A DNA stretch of 25,210 nucleotides, taken from Ignatzschineria sp. (GTDB taxonomy: Bacteria; Pseudomonadota; Gammaproteobacteria; Cardiobacteriales; Wohlfahrtiimonadaceae). Below, piece after piece: positions 8,564-16,540 of the stretch (within the stretch, counting starts at the first letter, position 1; each line of letters opens with the position of its first letter). The stretch is from the NCBI GenBank assembly GCA_030151245.1, contig JASLEF010000079.1, forward strand, positions 1 through 25,210, in the 5' to 3' direction. The notes under the pieces were generated by a model, which did not search any database, was not told the DNA's origin, and saw only the letters and a list, made by a program, of their open reading frames with translations. Position numbers and translations under genes: made by a program.

Positions 8564-9124
8564 TCATACTAGCTTCGGCGTACAGGTATATACATATGCA
8601 GGCGGGAAATTTTTAACCACCCAATAACGCTCCCATTCAAAGTAACGCGACAATACCCGTTCCATCTTCTGCGTGTATTGAAATAACACAAAATGCCCCC
8701 CAGATTTTTGTAAAATCTGCATCACTAATTGTAAAATTCTTAAAGATACTCGAAGCGGTAGCGAGAGAAAGGGTAGACATGAAAAAATAAGATTAAAAGA
8801 TTGATCTAATTTTTCTGCAGACATTTTACAGATAGAGAGCCGATCATCTTCTATCGAATCTAAAGCAGCATAAAATAGCGGATTAATCTCGTAGGCATAA
8901 AGCGTTGAATTTTTCGACATCGCCTCTAAGATATATTTAGTTAAAACACCATCTCCCGCCCCTAACTCTGCAATTTTTAAATGTTGCTGTTGCCAATTCA
9001 TCTGCCCCTGCCCGATCATTGTACGGCAGAGCGTTGAAGAAGAAGGTAGTAGCGTTCCTATGCTTCGTGGAGCCTCAATAAACCCTTGAAGATAGGTAAA
9101 ATGTTTTTTATAACGTCGCACCAT
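8564..9124 (-). CDS. Small class I SAM-dependent methyltransferase (phospholipid N-methyltransferase-like)
   Basis: The 186-residue product has a Rossmann-type SAM-binding motif I, IAELGAGDGVLTKYIL (51-66), and an acidic residue ending beta-2 (YAYEINPLF, E79). The PRSIGTLLPSS segment before motif I (19-29) and the FSCLPFLSLP segment near motif IV (114-123) are the pattern I associate with PmtA-like phospholipid N-methyltransferases (COG3963); rRNA adenine dimethylases share the fold. If so, it would methylate phosphatidylethanolamine or a related head group at the inner membrane face. The start has AAGGAT upstream on the minus strand at 9127-9133 with only a short gap. It is a single-gene unit, convergent with the efflux operon and divergent from fumC. 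The exact substrate cannot be told from sequence; the methyltransferase fold is secure, the phospholipid call moderate. Confidence 0.75.
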   Translation of the reverse strand: MVRRYKKHFTYLQGFIEAPRSIGTLLPSSSTLCRTMIGQGQMNWQQQHLKIAELGAGDGVLTKYILEAMSKNSTLYAYEINPLFYAALDSIEDDRLSICKMSAEKLDQSFNLIFSCLPFLSLPLRVSLRILQLVMQILQKSGGHFVLFQYTQKMERVLSRYFEWERYWVVKNFPPAYVYTCTPKLV

Positions 9125-9202
9125 AGATCCTTACTATTGTTTCTAATCATAAAATGGGCCGTCGATAGCTATCAACTCCTCTATTAAATCAAAACAATAT
9201 CT

Positions 9203-9219
9203 CTAGTGTATGACACTAG
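9203..9219. promoter_or_regulatory. Perfect palindrome, candidate operator
   Basis: CTAGTGT-ATG-ACACTAG has seven-base perfect arms around a 3-base centre, the form expected for a dimeric regulator. It lies about 80 bases upstream of the methyltransferase start and 270 bases upstream of fumC. The regulator is unknown. Confidence 0.4.
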
Positions 9220-9344
9220 CAATCAATACTTAAAATAAGCGACCAATGAATACTTGATTAAACTCTGTACTGCCCTTATGTAGTTATAACGTAGTTTCAA
9301 AAAGAGATCTATGGCATGATAAGTAGGTTGCTAAAAAATTAAGG

Positions 9345-9420
9345 GCTGAGAGTCTTTATGAACTTGAATCATCACTGAAATAGCTGATAAAAGTACCAAA
9401 TATTTCATAACACTCTCAGC
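9345..9420 (+). repeat. Long imperfect inverted repeat in the fumC leader
   Basis: GCTGAGAGT (9345-9353) pairs with ACTCTCAGC (9412-9420), and after a 2x1 internal loop TTATGAA (9356-9362) pairs with TTCATAA (9404-9410). That is 16 pairs closing a 41-base loop, ending 69 bases before the fumC start. It could be a leader RNA structure or paired binding sites. Confidence 0.5.
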
Positions 9421-9489
9421 TTGAACTAATAAAGAATGATTTATACAAACCTTATTTAATGATTCATCACAATAAAAGGAGTAGCATTT

Positions 9490-10887
9490 ATGACAACGGA
9501 TTTCCGTATTGAAAAAGATACCATGGGTGACATGCAAGTCCCTAGCAATCAACTTTGGGGAGCTCAAACTCAACGTTCATTACAAAACTTTCGTATCTCT
9601 AATGAAAAAATGCCTAAAGCGCTCATTGAAGCTTTAGCTATTGTTAAAAGAGCCGCTGCCCAAGTGAACATGGATCTTGGTCATCTTGATGCAGATAAAG
9701 CAAAAGCGATCATTGCCGCTGCAGATGAAGTATTAGCAGGTAAACACCCTACTGAATTCCCTTTATCGCTCTGGCAAACAGGTTCAGGCACACAGACGAA
9801 CATGAATATGAACGAAGTGCTCGCAAACCGCGCAAGTGAAATCCTCGGAGGCGTTCGTGGTGAAGAGCGTTTAGTTCATCCTAATGATGATGTAAACAAA
9901 GCACAAAGCTCAAATGATACCTTCCCTACCGCCATGCATATTGCTGCGGTGTTAGAAATTAAGCGCCTGCTTCTCCCTGAATTAAAACGTCTTCGTGAAA
10001 CATTGGGTAAAAAAGCAGAGAGTTTTAAAGATATCGTTAAAATCGGTCGTACACATTTACAAGATGCAACACCATTAACACTAGGACAAGAGATCTCTGG
10101 TTGGGAAGCAATGCTCGGTCATAACTTAGTACATATCGAAAATGCCCTTCCACATCTTTTTGAATTAGCGCTAGGGGGAACAGCTGTTGGTACGGGATTA
10201 AATACGCATCCTCAATATGCTGAACGTGTCGCAAAAGAGATCGCAACATTTACAGGCGAAGCATTTGTGACCTCTCCCAATAAATTTGAAGCATTAGCCA
10301 CGACAGATGCAATCGTCCATGCACATGGTTCGCTCAAAGGCTTAGCGGCATCTCTTAATAAAATCGCCAATGATGTTCGCTGGTTAGCATCAGGACCACG
10401 TTCTGGAATTGGTGAAATTTCTATTCCTGAGAATGAACCTGGGAGCTCAATCATGCCAGGTAAAGTCAACCCGACCCAGTCAGAAGCATTAACCATGGGT
10501 TGTGCGCAAGTATTTGGTAATGACGTTGCAATCAATATTGGCGGCGCATCGGGTAACTTTGAACTGAACGTATTCCGTCCCATGATTATCAATAATTTCC
10601 TCCAATCAGTCCGTATCTTAGGCGGCGGTATGGAGAGCTTCAATGATCACTGCGCAGTGGGAATTGAGCCTAATCGTGATCGTATCACAGAACTCGTTAA
10701 CAACTCATTAATGCTAGTTACCGCATTAAATACCCATATTGGTTATGATAAATCTGCTGCGATTGCAAAAAATGCACATGCTAAAGGCACAACACTTAAA
10801 GAATCAGCACTTGAATTAGGATTCTTAACAGAAGAAGAATTTGATGCATGGGTTGTCCCTAGTGAAATGGTTGGCTCATTAAAATAA
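9490..10887 (+). CDS. fumC: Fumarate hydratase, class II
   Basis: The 465-residue product is the oxygen-stable, iron-free fumarase that interconverts fumarate and malate in the TCA cycle as a cytoplasmic homotetramer. Features of the fumarase/aspartase superfamily are all present: TGSGTQTNMNMNEV (97-110), SSNDTFPT (140-147), GRTHLQDATP with catalytic His189, and the family signature GSSIMPGKVNP (318-328) with the catalytic serine on the flexible loop. Length and sequence match E. coli FumC (467) closely, and the NMN motif and DATP segment separate it from aspartase. The ATG has AAAAGGAG 8 bases upstream. The gene is transcribed alone, with a strong terminator after it and a long structured leader before it. 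Confidence 0.96.
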   Translation: MTTDFRIEKDTMGDMQVPSNQLWGAQTQRSLQNFRISNEKMPKALIEALAIVKRAAAQVNMDLGHLDADKAKAIIAAADEVLAGKHPTEFPLSLWQTGSGTQTNMNMNEVLANRASEILGGVRGEERLVHPNDDVNKAQSSNDTFPTAMHIAAVLEIKRLLLPELKRLRETLGKKAESFKDIVKIGRTHLQDATPLTLGQEISGWEAMLGHNLVHIENALPHLFELALGGTAVGTGLNTHPQYAERVAKEIATFTGEAFVTSPNKFEALATTDAIVHAHGSLKGLAASLNKIANDVRWLASGPRSGIGEISIPENEPGSSIMPGKVNPTQSEALTMGCAQVFGNDVAINIGGASGNFELNVFRPMIINNFLQSVRILGGGMESFNDHCAVGIEPNRDRITELVNNSLMLVTALNTHIGYDKSAAIAKNAHAKGTTLKESALELGFLTEEEFDAWVVPSEMVGSLK

Positions 10888-10949
10888 GGAGCCTCCCTAT
10901 CGGAATCAATCAGCACAATCTGATTATATTTTCTGAAAATTATTTATTA

Positions 10950-10979
10950 AAAAAAGCTATCTTTCAAGATAGCTTTTTT
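10950..10979 (+). terminator. Rho-independent terminator after fumC
   Basis: AAAAAAGCTATCTT (10950-10963) pairs with AAGATAGCTTTTTT (10966-10979). With the innermost pair open this gives a 13-pair stem and a 4-base loop, ending in T6. The A tract on the left arm suggests it could also work on the other strand. Confidence 0.88.
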
Positions 10980-11242
10980 CATCTCTCTCTAATCTCTTTG
11001 AGCTTTTTTGAGTCTCTTTTTTGTCTCCCCTCTCCTGAAATATCTGAAGCCTTCTTTGGGAACAACTCCTTCACTACAAATGATCAAACCCATCTCTAAA
11101 TCACATAGTTAGCCTTATTTGAAGAGTTTAAGCCTCGTTATCAGTCAGCATCTTGTTATTATGAAGTTTAGATGATATATCTTTATCATCAATAAGATAA
11201 TCGAGATCTATTTTTATTAAAAATAATTGAATAAACTCATCA

Positions 11243-11259
11243 AGGACTCAATGAGTCCT
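11243..11259. promoter_or_regulatory. Perfect palindrome upstream of putA, candidate operator
   Basis: AGGACTCA-A-TGAGTCCT has eight-base perfect arms around a single central base. The spacing is too tight for an RNA hairpin, so a DNA site for a dimeric regulator is more likely. It ends next to the candidate -35 of putA. PutA here has no room for a DNA-binding domain, so a separate regulator would be expected. Confidence 0.5.
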
Positions 11260-11287
11260 GATTATCCTATAAAGATCTATTTATAAT
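11258..11287 (+). promoter_or_regulatory. Candidate sigma-70 promoter of putA-putP
   Basis: A perfect -10 TATAAT (11282-11287) lies 18 bases after a weak -35 CTGATT (11258-11263, three of six matches). A weak -35 next to a palindrome suggests a promoter that depends on an activator. The predicted start would be near 11294. Confidence 0.35.
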
Positions 11288-11447
11288 AACAATGAAGAAC
11301 ATCAAACCTTGTTTAGGAGAGTCGATTCAGGGGCTTTTCTAAACAACAATGAGTGCTGATTTACCCAATCTTTCACTCAGGAGGAGCTGAACATTTATCC
11401 AATGTCTTCAGATTCTCTAGTTGACCATATCTATTTCATCTATCAAT

Positions 11448-11452
11448 GGAGG
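11448..11452 (+). promoter_or_regulatory. Ribosome-binding site that sets the putA start
   Basis: GGAGG lies 7 bases before the ATG at 11460. The frame is open back to a TTG at 11421, but that start has no such site. Confidence 0.85.
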
Positions 11453-11459
11453 CTCAATC

Positions 11460-14400
11460 ATGCTGACACGTATTTTATCTGACCAACAACTCCCGGCCAT
11501 CTCCCCACAAGAGTTTTTCCCGATTATTGGGCAGACTTATCTCGAAGATGAATCGGCAGTGTTACAAAGATTACAATCATCTTTAAATATCAATGCGGAA
11601 ATGGCCCAAAAAATTCGCAATGAAGCTTATAGTGTGATTAATGATATTCGTAATAAGCCTGATATTGAGAGCTCCTTAGATGCGTTACTTCGTGAATATA
11701 ATCTCTCCACTAAAGAAGGTCTTGTTTTGATGTGTTTAGCTGAAGCATATCTTCGTATTCCAGATAAAGCTTCTGCAGATGCCTTTATTCGCGATAAAAT
11801 TGCCGGCATTAATTGGAAAAGTCATAAAGGGAATAGCGATAAATCTCTGGTTAATTTCGCAACCTGGGGCTTAATTCTCACCGGTAACATCATGGATGTG
11901 AATGAGACGAGTGGGATCTTTAAAAAGATGACCAATAAACTCAGTGAGCCCATTATTCGTAAAGCGGTTTATCAAGCCATGAAAGTAATGGGGAAACAAT
12001 TTGTTCTGGGCGAAACGATTGAAGAAGCCCTTAAAAATGGTCGTAAACTTCGAGAGTCAGGTTATACCTATACTTTTGATATGCTCGGCGAAGCAGCAAT
12101 GACGGAAAATGATGCGGCTCGCTATTTTGAAGATTATAAAGCAGCGCTCATGGCTGTCGGAAAAGAATCTCCTCTGCCTAAAAGCCCCAAACCCTCACTC
12201 TCGATAAAACTCTCCGCTCTTCACGCTCGTTATAATGTCGCTAATAAAGAGCTCGTCATGACTGAACTTTATGAGCGCGTCAAAGAGCTGGCATTACTCG
12301 GTGCACAATTAGATGCCGAAATCAGCATTGATGCAGAAGAAGCGGACCGCTTAGAACTCTCTTTAGAACTCTTTGAAAAACTGATGGAGATCGAAGAAAT
12401 TCGCACTTGGGGCGGACTTGGTCTTGTGATTCAAGGTTATGCAAAGCATGCTTTACCGGCACTGATCTGGACAACATTGCTGGCAAAGTCCCATAATACA
12501 ACCATTCCCGTGCGCTTAGTGAAAGGTGCCTATTGGGATACTGAAATTAAAGATTCTCAAGTGCGAGGCCTCAATAACTTTCCGGTCTTTACTCGCAAAG
12601 AGAATACTGACCTCTCCTATTTAGCTTGCGCAAAATATATGTTATCGCCAATGGCTCAAGGCGCGATTAAGCCACAGTTTGCAACACATAATGCTCAAAC
12701 AGTCACCTCTATTTTAAACTTTGCTGCCAACATCAATAATGATCAATTTGAATTCCAGAGACTCCATGGAATGGGGGAAGCACTCTATAATGAAATTATT
12801 GAAAAATCAGGAAAAAGCGTCCGTATTTACGCTCCCGTTGGCAAACATCATGACTTACTCCCCTATTTAGTTCGCCGTTTATTAGAAAATGGCGCAAACT
12901 CCTCTTTCGTACATCAACTCGTAGATCCTACAGTTGAGATTGATACTTTAGTGGAAGCACCGACAACGCTTCTTGAACAATATGATTCCGTTAAAAATCC
13001 TGCAGTGATCTATTCCGATCATCTTTATAAAAGTCACAAAAACTCTCGTGGCTTGAATACCAACGTCAGTGCAACATGGGAACCTTTTGCCAAAGATTAT
13101 CATCAATTCTTAAAGAAAACATGGCAGGCAGCCCCCCTTATTAATGGCGCTAGCAAAATACAAACGAGTACGGCTAAAGTCGTCTCTCCAACAGATCTAA
13201 AAACTGTCGTGGGAGATGTCACTCTCTCGACGCCAGAGCATGTAGAAGAAGCGATTAATGCACTGCAAACAGCTTGGTTTAATTGGAACCGCCACGGCTT
13301 TAAAAATCGTGCACTAATTTTTGAAAAAATGGCCGACCTTTTAGAGGAAAATCGGGCCGAATTGATTGCACTTTGTAGTTTAGAAGCTGGTAAAACGATT
13401 CAAGATGGGATTGATGAAATCCGTGAAGCTGCAGACTTCTGTCGTTATTATGCTTCTGAGGCTAAAAAATATGACCAAGAAATCATTTTTGCAAGCGCTA
13501 CAGGAGAACGAAATAGTTTCCATTACAGCGGAAAAGGCATCATTGCTTGTATTAGTCCCTGGAACTTCCCTTTAGCCATCTTCTTAGGACAAATTACGGC
13601 GGCACTCGTGAGTGGTAATACTGTTTTAGCAAAACCCGCTGAAGCCACACCTCTTATTGCTTATCGCACCGTTGAACTTCTCTTTAAAGCAGGATTGCCC
13701 AAAGATGTCATCGCTCTGCTTCCCGGGGATGGAAAAGCGTTGGGGGACATTTTCACTCGAGATCCTCGTGTCGTCGGCGTCTGTTTTACCGGCTCTACAA
13801 CAACGGCAAAACAGATTAATCTTAATCTTGCGGAGCGCGAAGGCGCGATTCCAATGCTGATTGCAGAAACAGGAGGACAAAATGTGATGTTTGTGGACTC
13901 TACCGCACTTCCTGAGCAAGTCGTTCGAGATACGCTACAATCAGCCTTTGTCAGTGCCGGTCAACGCTGTTCAGCGCTTCGTGTTCTTTACCTTCAAGAA
14001 GAGATTGCTGATCGCATTATTGAGCTCTTAAAAGGCGCATTAGCCGATTATGTCGTTGGTTTACCTTTTAGTCGCCAAACGGATGTCAGCACCGTTATTG
14101 ATGAGCGTGCAAGGGAAAACTTACAAGCGCATATAGAGACGCTTAAAGCAGAAGGTAAACTCATTGCCGAAGCACCATTAGATTCTCATTTAACAGGCTA
14201 CTTTATTGCCCCAACCGTTTTTGAAATTAATTCCATTAAAGATCTCAAAAAAGAAAATTTTGGTCCTATTCTACATATCATCCGTTATGATCGTCGCAAT
14301 CTTCATCAACTAATTGCAGAAGTTAACGCCAGCGGTTTTGGCTTAACGATGGGCATTCATACGCGAAATGATACCGTTGTAGAAGAGATCCTTTCACTTG

Positions 14401-14621
14401 CGCGTGTTGGAAACTTCTATATCAATCGTAACCAAGTGGGTGCTGTCGTAGGAGTACAACCCTTTGGCGGTTTAGGTCTCTCTGGCACAGGCCCCAAAGC
14501 GGGTGGTCCTAACTACCTTTTACGCTTCATGAATGAGCATTCTGTCTCTCTCAATACTGCCGCTATTGGGGGAGATGCTGCACTTATTAGTAGTGCTTAT
14601 CAAGAAGATCATATCGAATAA
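11460..14621 (+). CDS. putA: Bifunctional proline dehydrogenase / glutamate-semialdehyde dehydrogenase PutA (short form)
   Basis: The 1053-residue enzyme oxidises proline to pyrroline-5-carboxylate with FAD, passing electrons to quinone at the membrane, then oxidises the open-chain semialdehyde to glutamate with NAD+. PRODH motifs: SIKLSALHARY (248-258), DAEEADRLE (291-299), RLVKGAYWD (352-360), RLLENGANSSFV (473-484). P5CDH motifs: SPWNFPLA (699-706), FTGST (776-780), general-base ETGGQ (803-807, E803), nucleophile Cys837 in GQRCSA, and PFGGLGLSGTG near the C-terminus. E. coli PutA (1320 residues) has an N-terminal ribbon-helix-helix repressor domain and an extra C-terminal domain; this protein is too short for them and starts directly with the PRODH arm region, so it should not repress its own promoter. 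The ATG at 11460 is chosen from its GGAGG. putP follows 47 bases after the stop. Confidence 0.95.
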   Translation: MLTRILSDQQLPAISPQEFFPIIGQTYLEDESAVLQRLQSSLNINAEMAQKIRNEAYSVINDIRNKPDIESSLDALLREYNLSTKEGLVLMCLAEAYLRIPDKASADAFIRDKIAGINWKSHKGNSDKSLVNFATWGLILTGNIMDVNETSGIFKKMTNKLSEPIIRKAVYQAMKVMGKQFVLGETIEEALKNGRKLRESGYTYTFDMLGEAAMTENDAARYFEDYKAALMAVGKESPLPKSPKPSLSIKLSALHARYNVANKELVMTELYERVKELALLGAQLDAEISIDAEEADRLELSLELFEKLMEIEEIRTWGGLGLVIQGYAKHALPALIWTTLLAKSHNTTIPVRLVKGAYWDTEIKDSQVRGLNNFPVFTRKENTDLSYLACAKYMLSPMAQGAIKPQFATHNAQTVTSILNFAANINNDQFEFQRLHGMGEALYNEIIEKSGKSVRIYAPVGKHHDLLPYLVRRLLENGANSSFVHQLVDPTVEIDTLVEAPTTLLEQYDSVKNPAVIYSDHLYKSHKNSRGLNTNVSATWEPFAKDYHQFLKKTWQAAPLINGASKIQTSTAKVVSPTDLKTVVGDVTLSTPEHVEEAINALQTAWFNWNRHGFKNRALIFEKMADLLEENRAELIALCSLEAGKTIQDGIDEIREAADFCRYYASEAKKYDQEIIFASATGERNSFHYSGKGIIACISPWNFPLAIFLGQITAALVSGNTVLAKPAEATPLIAYRTVELLFKAGLPKDVIALLPGDGKALGDIFTRDPRVVGVCFTGSTTTAKQINLNLAEREGAIPMLIAETGGQNVMFVDSTALPEQVVRDTLQSAFVSAGQRCSALRVLYLQEEIADRIIELLKGALADYVVGLPFSRQTDVSTVIDERARENLQAHIETLKAEGKLIAEAPLDSHLTGYFIAPTVFEINSIKDLKKENFGPILHIIRYDRRNLHQLIAEVNASGFGLTMGIHTRNDTVVEEILSLARVGNFYINRNQVGAVVGVQPFGGLGLSGTGPKAGGPNYLLRFMNEHSVSLNTAAIGGDAALISSAYQEDHIE

Positions 14622-14668
14622 TGACAACAACAAAACACCACCATTTTTAGGACTTAAAGGAGCTTTTT

Positions 14669-16264
14669 ATGAGTTCAATACAACCTATACATATTACATT
14701 TTTTATCTATATTATTGCCATGCTCGGCATTGGATTTTATGCCTATAAATCCACAAAAGATCTCTCTGACTATATTTTAGGAGGACGAAGTCTTGGGAGC
14801 GTTGTCACCGCCCTTTCAGCTGGAGCTTCTGATATGAGTGGCTGGCTCTTAATGGGGCTTCCTGGCGCAATCTTTATTGCCGGAATTTCTGAATCGTGGA
14901 TTGCAATAGGCTTAACCTTAGGAGCTTATCTTAACTGGCTCTTTGTTGCTGGTAGATTACGCATGTTCACAGAAAAAGCCAATGATGCGTTAACACTCCC
15001 TGATTACTTTCAAGGACGTTTTGAAGATAGCAGCCGCTTAATGAAAATTTTTGCGGCCATCATTATTCTCTTCTTCTTTGTGATCTACTGTGCTTCTGGT
15101 GTTGTCGCTAGCGCAAGACTCTTTGAATCAACCTTTAATATGAGTTATGATACGGCGATCTGGGTCGGTGCATTTGCCACTATTGCTTATGTCTTCATTG
15201 GCGGATTCCTAGCCGTAAGCTGGACAGATACCGTTCAAGCAACACTCATGATCTTTGCCTTACTGCTTGTCCCGACTGTGGTTATTCTTAAGATGAATAA
15301 TGTAGGGGAATTTGATATCGCCAATGCCATTGAGACCGTGCGTCAAGCGAGCCCGGACCATCTGAATTTTACCCACGGTTTAACTTGGATTGCCATTGTC
15401 TCCTTGATTGCTTGGGGCTTAGGGTATTGTGGGCAACCTCATATTCTTGTGCGTTTTATGGCTGCAGACTCCGTAAAGACAATTCCTAAAGCCCGCCGAA
15501 TCTCCATTACCTGGATGGCAATTTGTCTTTTTGGTGCAGTATTAGTTGGTTTCTTTGGGTATGCTTACTTTTTAGAACATCCCACAGAAGGGATTAACGT
15601 TATTGGTGGCGTTACCGCAACAGGAGAAGTCATTAAAGGTAATCCTGAATCAGTCTTCATGGAACTTGCAAAAGTGCTCTTAAACCCATGGATTGCCGGC
15701 ATTGTGCTCTCAGGTGTTTTAGCAGCGGTCATGAGTACCTTAAGCTGTCAGCTACTCGTTTCATCGAGCGCTTTAACAGAAGATCTCTATAAAGGCTTCT
15801 TACGTAAAAACGCCTCAGAAGGTGAATTAGTCTGGATTGGACGAATGATGGTATTTATCGTTGCAGCAATCTCTATCTATATTGCTTATGACCCCAATAG
15901 TAAGGTTCTCAGTCTTGTATCCTATGCTTGGGCTGGATTTGGAGCGGCATTTGGTCCTGTGGTCATTTTCTCAATTTTCTGGAGTAAAACAACTAGAAAT
16001 GGGGCTCTTTTAGGAATGATTACCGGTGCATTAACCGTGATTATCTTCCCCAAAATTAAAGAGTGGTTAGCAGCAGGTGGCGGTGTTGAAGTCTCTGAGA
16101 TTTTAGCGCAATTCCCACTATTAGGTTTATATGAAATTATCCCAGGATTCCTCTTTGCATGTATCGTCATTGTTGTCGTTAGCCTTGTCGGAAAACCATC
16201 GACATCAATGGTTGCTAAATTTGAAGAGACTTCAAAAGAGTATAAAAAAGCAATGCAATCATAA
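14669..16264 (+). CDS. putP: Sodium/proline symporter PutP
   Basis: The 531-residue inner-membrane protein of the sodium:solute symporter family (LeuT fold) imports proline with Na+. Key E. coli PutP residues are conserved: the Na+ site GASDMSG with Ala53, Asp55, Met56 and Ser57 at the same numbers, Asp187 in SWTDTVQ, and MSTLS with Ser356/Thr357, equal to E. coli Ser340/Thr341. The offset of 16 reflects a longer loop around residues 302-330 (EHPTEGINVIGGVTATGEV). Hydrophobic segments across the length fit about 13 membrane helices. AAAGGAGC sits 5-6 bases before the ATG. The gene follows putA on the same strand with a 47-base gap and no terminator between, so transport and catabolism are expected to be induced together. 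A strong terminator closes the operon. Confidence 0.95.
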   Translation: MSSIQPIHITFFIYIIAMLGIGFYAYKSTKDLSDYILGGRSLGSVVTALSAGASDMSGWLLMGLPGAIFIAGISESWIAIGLTLGAYLNWLFVAGRLRMFTEKANDALTLPDYFQGRFEDSSRLMKIFAAIIILFFFVIYCASGVVASARLFESTFNMSYDTAIWVGAFATIAYVFIGGFLAVSWTDTVQATLMIFALLLVPTVVILKMNNVGEFDIANAIETVRQASPDHLNFTHGLTWIAIVSLIAWGLGYCGQPHILVRFMAADSVKTIPKARRISITWMAICLFGAVLVGFFGYAYFLEHPTEGINVIGGVTATGEVIKGNPESVFMELAKVLLNPWIAGIVLSGVLAAVMSTLSCQLLVSSSALTEDLYKGFLRKNASEGELVWIGRMMVFIVAAISIYIAYDPNSKVLSLVSYAWAGFGAAFGPVVIFSIFWSKTTRNGALLGMITGALTVIIFPKIKEWLAAGGGVEVSEILAQFPLLGLYEIIPGFLFACIVIVVVSLVGKPSTSMVAKFEETSKEYKKAMQS

Positions 16265-16291
16265 TTTATTATTGAATGATTGATATAAAAT

Positions 16292-16333
16292 AAAAAAACA
16301 CGCTGTTGAATCTCTTCAACGCGTGTTTTTTTT
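16292..16333 (+). terminator. Rho-independent terminator after putP
   Basis: The left arm 16292-16310 pairs with the right arm 16315-16332: 18 pairs with one bulged T at 16304 and a TCTC loop, ending in T8. The A7 tract on the left means it may also serve the converging minus-strand ybbP-like transcript. Confidence 0.9.
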
Positions 16334-16540
16334 AAGCGCATAGATATTCATCCACTCATCAAGTTCAGTATCTCGATAAACTGCTGTAAGTCGCTTTATT
16401 CCCATTTGTTAAAATGAGATATCCCTTAGAAACGGTTAACTATCGATCAATATCCATAATCTATAACGGACGCTTAGAGTCTATCCACTCTTCATCTCAA
16501 TTCTCATTGGCATCACTGTTATAAAAGGCCAACGCTCTAA

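Larger units (their letters stand above)
9125..9489. other. Divergent regulatory region between methyltransferase and fumC
   Basis: This 365-base gap has no gene of normal size. It holds a 17-base palindrome at 9203-9219 and a long imperfect inverted repeat at 9345-9420. Promoter-like pairs are TTGAAT (9364-9369) with GATAAA (9386-9391), spacer 16, and TTGAAC (9421-9426) with TATACA (9442-9447), spacer 15. Neither is strong enough to call with confidence. A seven-codon micro-frame (ATG at 9358, MNLNHH) starts inside the left arm of the inverted repeat. Confidence 0.5.
10980..11459. other. Gene-free region and leader upstream of putA
   Basis: No gene of normal size is seen on either strand across these 480 bases. 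Directly after the fumC terminator is a pyrimidine-rich tract (10980-11036) with two more T6 runs (11004-11009, 11017-11022). Further on are a perfect 17-base palindrome (11243-11259), a promoter-like TATAAT (11282-11287) and a strong Shine-Dalgarno-like AGGAGG at 11379-11384 that is not followed by an obvious start codon. If the TATAAT is the real -10, the putA leader is about 165 bases long. Confidence 0.5.

Noticed and set aside
10212..10643. Minus-strand frame of 143 codons opposite fumC
   Set aside because: It is antisense to the conserved active-site region of fumarase and matches no family I know.
11421..11459. TTG start for putA, adding 13 residues
   Set aside because: GGAGG lies 7 bases before the ATG at 11460, and the extra residues do not resemble the start of PutA.
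11421..14621. N-terminal ribbon-helix-helix DNA-binding domain in PutA
   Set aside because: The sequence begins with MLTRILSDQQ and goes straight into the PRODH arm; no beta-strand plus two-helix DNA-binding segment is visible, and the length fits the short PutA class.
15922..16341. Minus-strand frame of 139 codons opposite the 3' end of putP
   Set aside because: It runs through the putP terminator and is antisense to conserved membrane helices, so it is most likely a chance frame.
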